This document shows, one piece after another, positions 31,233-32,059 of a stretch of DNA of 32,059 bases. Origin of the DNA: Spirosoma spitsbergense DSM 19989. GTDB lineage: Bacteria > Bacteroidota > Bacteroidia > Cytophagales > Spirosomataceae. The stretch is taken from the NCBI RefSeq assembly GCF_000374085.1, contig NZ_KB893568.1, positions 1-32,059 of the forward strand, written 5' to 3'. Below the pieces are notes generated by a model, which was not told the DNA's origin, did no database searches, and saw only the letters and a list, made by a program, of their open reading frames with translations. The stretch's first letter is position 1, and the number at the start of each line of letters is the position of its first letter. The position numbers were made by a program, and so were the translations under genes.

Positions 31233-32059
31233 ATGCAAACAAAACGTACTCTGTCGCTTATCGCGGTATTGATCCTGCTTACGTTGTCCCTTCAGGCCCA
31301 ATCCCGGCTTCCCCGACCGGCCGCTGCACCAGCAAGAGGAACGGCAGCACCGTCCAGACTGCCTGAATTCAGCCTGCCTCCCTCCGAAGTAGAAGCGCAC
31401 ACGCGGTTTCTGGCCTCCGACGAGTTGCAGGGGCGTCGCACGGGTGAACCAGGCAATGCGGTGGCGGCACGCTACATTGCCGAGCAATTTCGGTTGCTGG
31501 GCCTAAAACCGGCCAGCGAAGGTGATTTTTTGCAGCCCATCAATCTGGAAAAAGTGAAAGCCGCCAGTTCGGCCATGATGCTACTGGGAGCCGACACCCT
31601 GCGCCTGGGTAAAGAGGTGGTGGTAATGGCGGGTGGCCCGGCCGATTTATCGGGTGAGGTGCTGTATGTTGGCTACGGACTGACAGATGGCGAAGATGGA
31701 TACAAAGGCCGGGATGTGAAAGGACGGATTCTGGTTGCTCAGGGCGGCTCACCGGAGGCAAAAGGGCCCGGCGAAATCTTTCGGGCCTCGAATGAAAAAC
31801 GTAAACTGGCGGCTGAAAAAGGAGCCGCTGCCCTGATTGAACTCTACAGCGAATCCATCCCCTGGGGCTTTGTTAATCAGTACTTTAACCGCGAACAGAT
31901 AGCGATACCCGTTACGACCGAAGGAGCTAATTCCGTAGCCCACGTATGGGTGAACAACGCCAATAACAAATACAAACAACTGAAAGAAGCCGGGCAAACC
32001 GTTACCCTGCATTCGTCGGGACGGATGCGTACGCCCACGCCTTCGGCCAATGTGGCGGG
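31233..32059 (+). CDS. Secreted M28 family peptidase, truncated by the window edge
   Basis: The frame is open from ATG 31233 to the end of the window (275 codons visible). A signal peptide (1-23, SLQAQ) is followed by the N-terminal part of an M28 peptidase: HTRFLASDELQGRRTGEPGN (about 52-71), YIAEQFRLLGLKPA, then a PA-like insert (about 120-250) with VLYVGYGLTDG and AAEKGAAALIEL. The zinc-binding residues should lie beyond the window. It is likely a periplasmic or outer-membrane-facing aminopeptidase. The C-terminal part, and thus the integrity of the gene, cannot be judged. Confidence 0.85.
   Translation, partial: MQTKRTLSLIAVLILLTLSLQAQSRLPRPAAAPARGTAAPSRLPEFSLPPSEVEAHTRFLASDELQGRRTGEPGNAVAARYIAEQFRLLGLKPASEGDFLQPINLEKVKAASSAMMLLGADTLRLGKEVVVMAGGPADLSGEVLYVGYGLTDGEDGYKGRDVKGRILVAQGGSPEAKGPGEIFRASNEKRKLAAEKGAAALIELYSESIPWGFVNQYFNREQIAIPVTTEGANSVAHVWVNNANNKYKQLKEAGQTVTLHSSGRMRTPTPSANVA

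Overview
The window looks like chromosome from a Bacteroidota bacterium of the Cytophagales/Spirosoma type. The reasons are the -7 promoter motif TAnnTTTG (clearest ahead of the PhoD-like gene), weak or absent Shine-Dalgarno sequences, a tRNA without an encoded CCA, the protein families present (BioA, KdsC, FabI, MltD-type LysM transglycosylase, DUF3109, EgtB/EgtD), and a moderately high GC with many short operons. The genus is an inference; there is no rRNA here to settle it.

Layout. 1-1344: mobile/accessory edge with a transposase C-terminal fragment and an Xre/RES toxin-antitoxin locus whose toxin carries an in-frame stop. 1516-1638: tRNA-Gly(CCC) and its terminator. 1694-3534: bioA and kdsC-like gene on the minus strand. 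3582-6979: plus-strand RsmF-type methyltransferase, alpha/beta hydrolase and fabI, with a 20-bp perfect inverted repeat before fabI. 7090-14146: minus-strand secreted hydrolases (PhoD-like phosphatase, a large membrane M28 peptidase, a prolyl oligopeptidase) plus one unknown secreted protein, separated by hairpin-rich or decayed intergenic DNA. 14813-15034: small membrane protein. 15321-19883: plus-strand run of dtd, O-methyltransferase, LysM/SLT transglycosylase, DUF3109 and an alkyltransferase-like protein, closed by a strong bidirectional terminator. 19964-22122: egtB-egtD ergothioneine operon (minus). 22281-25742: a three-gene redox-signalling operon (minus). 25907-28424: ChaN-like protein, then a TsdA-like dihaem cytochrome with a secreted DsrE-like protein. 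28537-30269: an AT-rich, translationally coupled ATPase plus DUF3226/TOPRIM-like pair. 30276-32059: LysR regulator and a truncated M28 peptidase.

How it fits together. Three units deserve most attention. (1) The cNMP-fold histidine kinase, the receiver-fused flavoprotein reductase and the UBP zinc-finger protein form a two-component pathway whose output appears to be an enzyme, not a transcription factor; the reductase has lost both thiol centres expected from its relatives. (2) The ATPase/TOPRIM-like pair has the architecture of two-gene OLD/PARIS-like anti-phage systems and stands out in base composition, so it is the best candidate for an undescribed defence system. (3) TsdA-like cytochrome plus DsrE-like protein suggests a small periplasmic sulfur-oxidation module, preceded by a Cys-containing 10-codon reading frame. 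All functional statements rest on reading motifs by eye; no database search was run.
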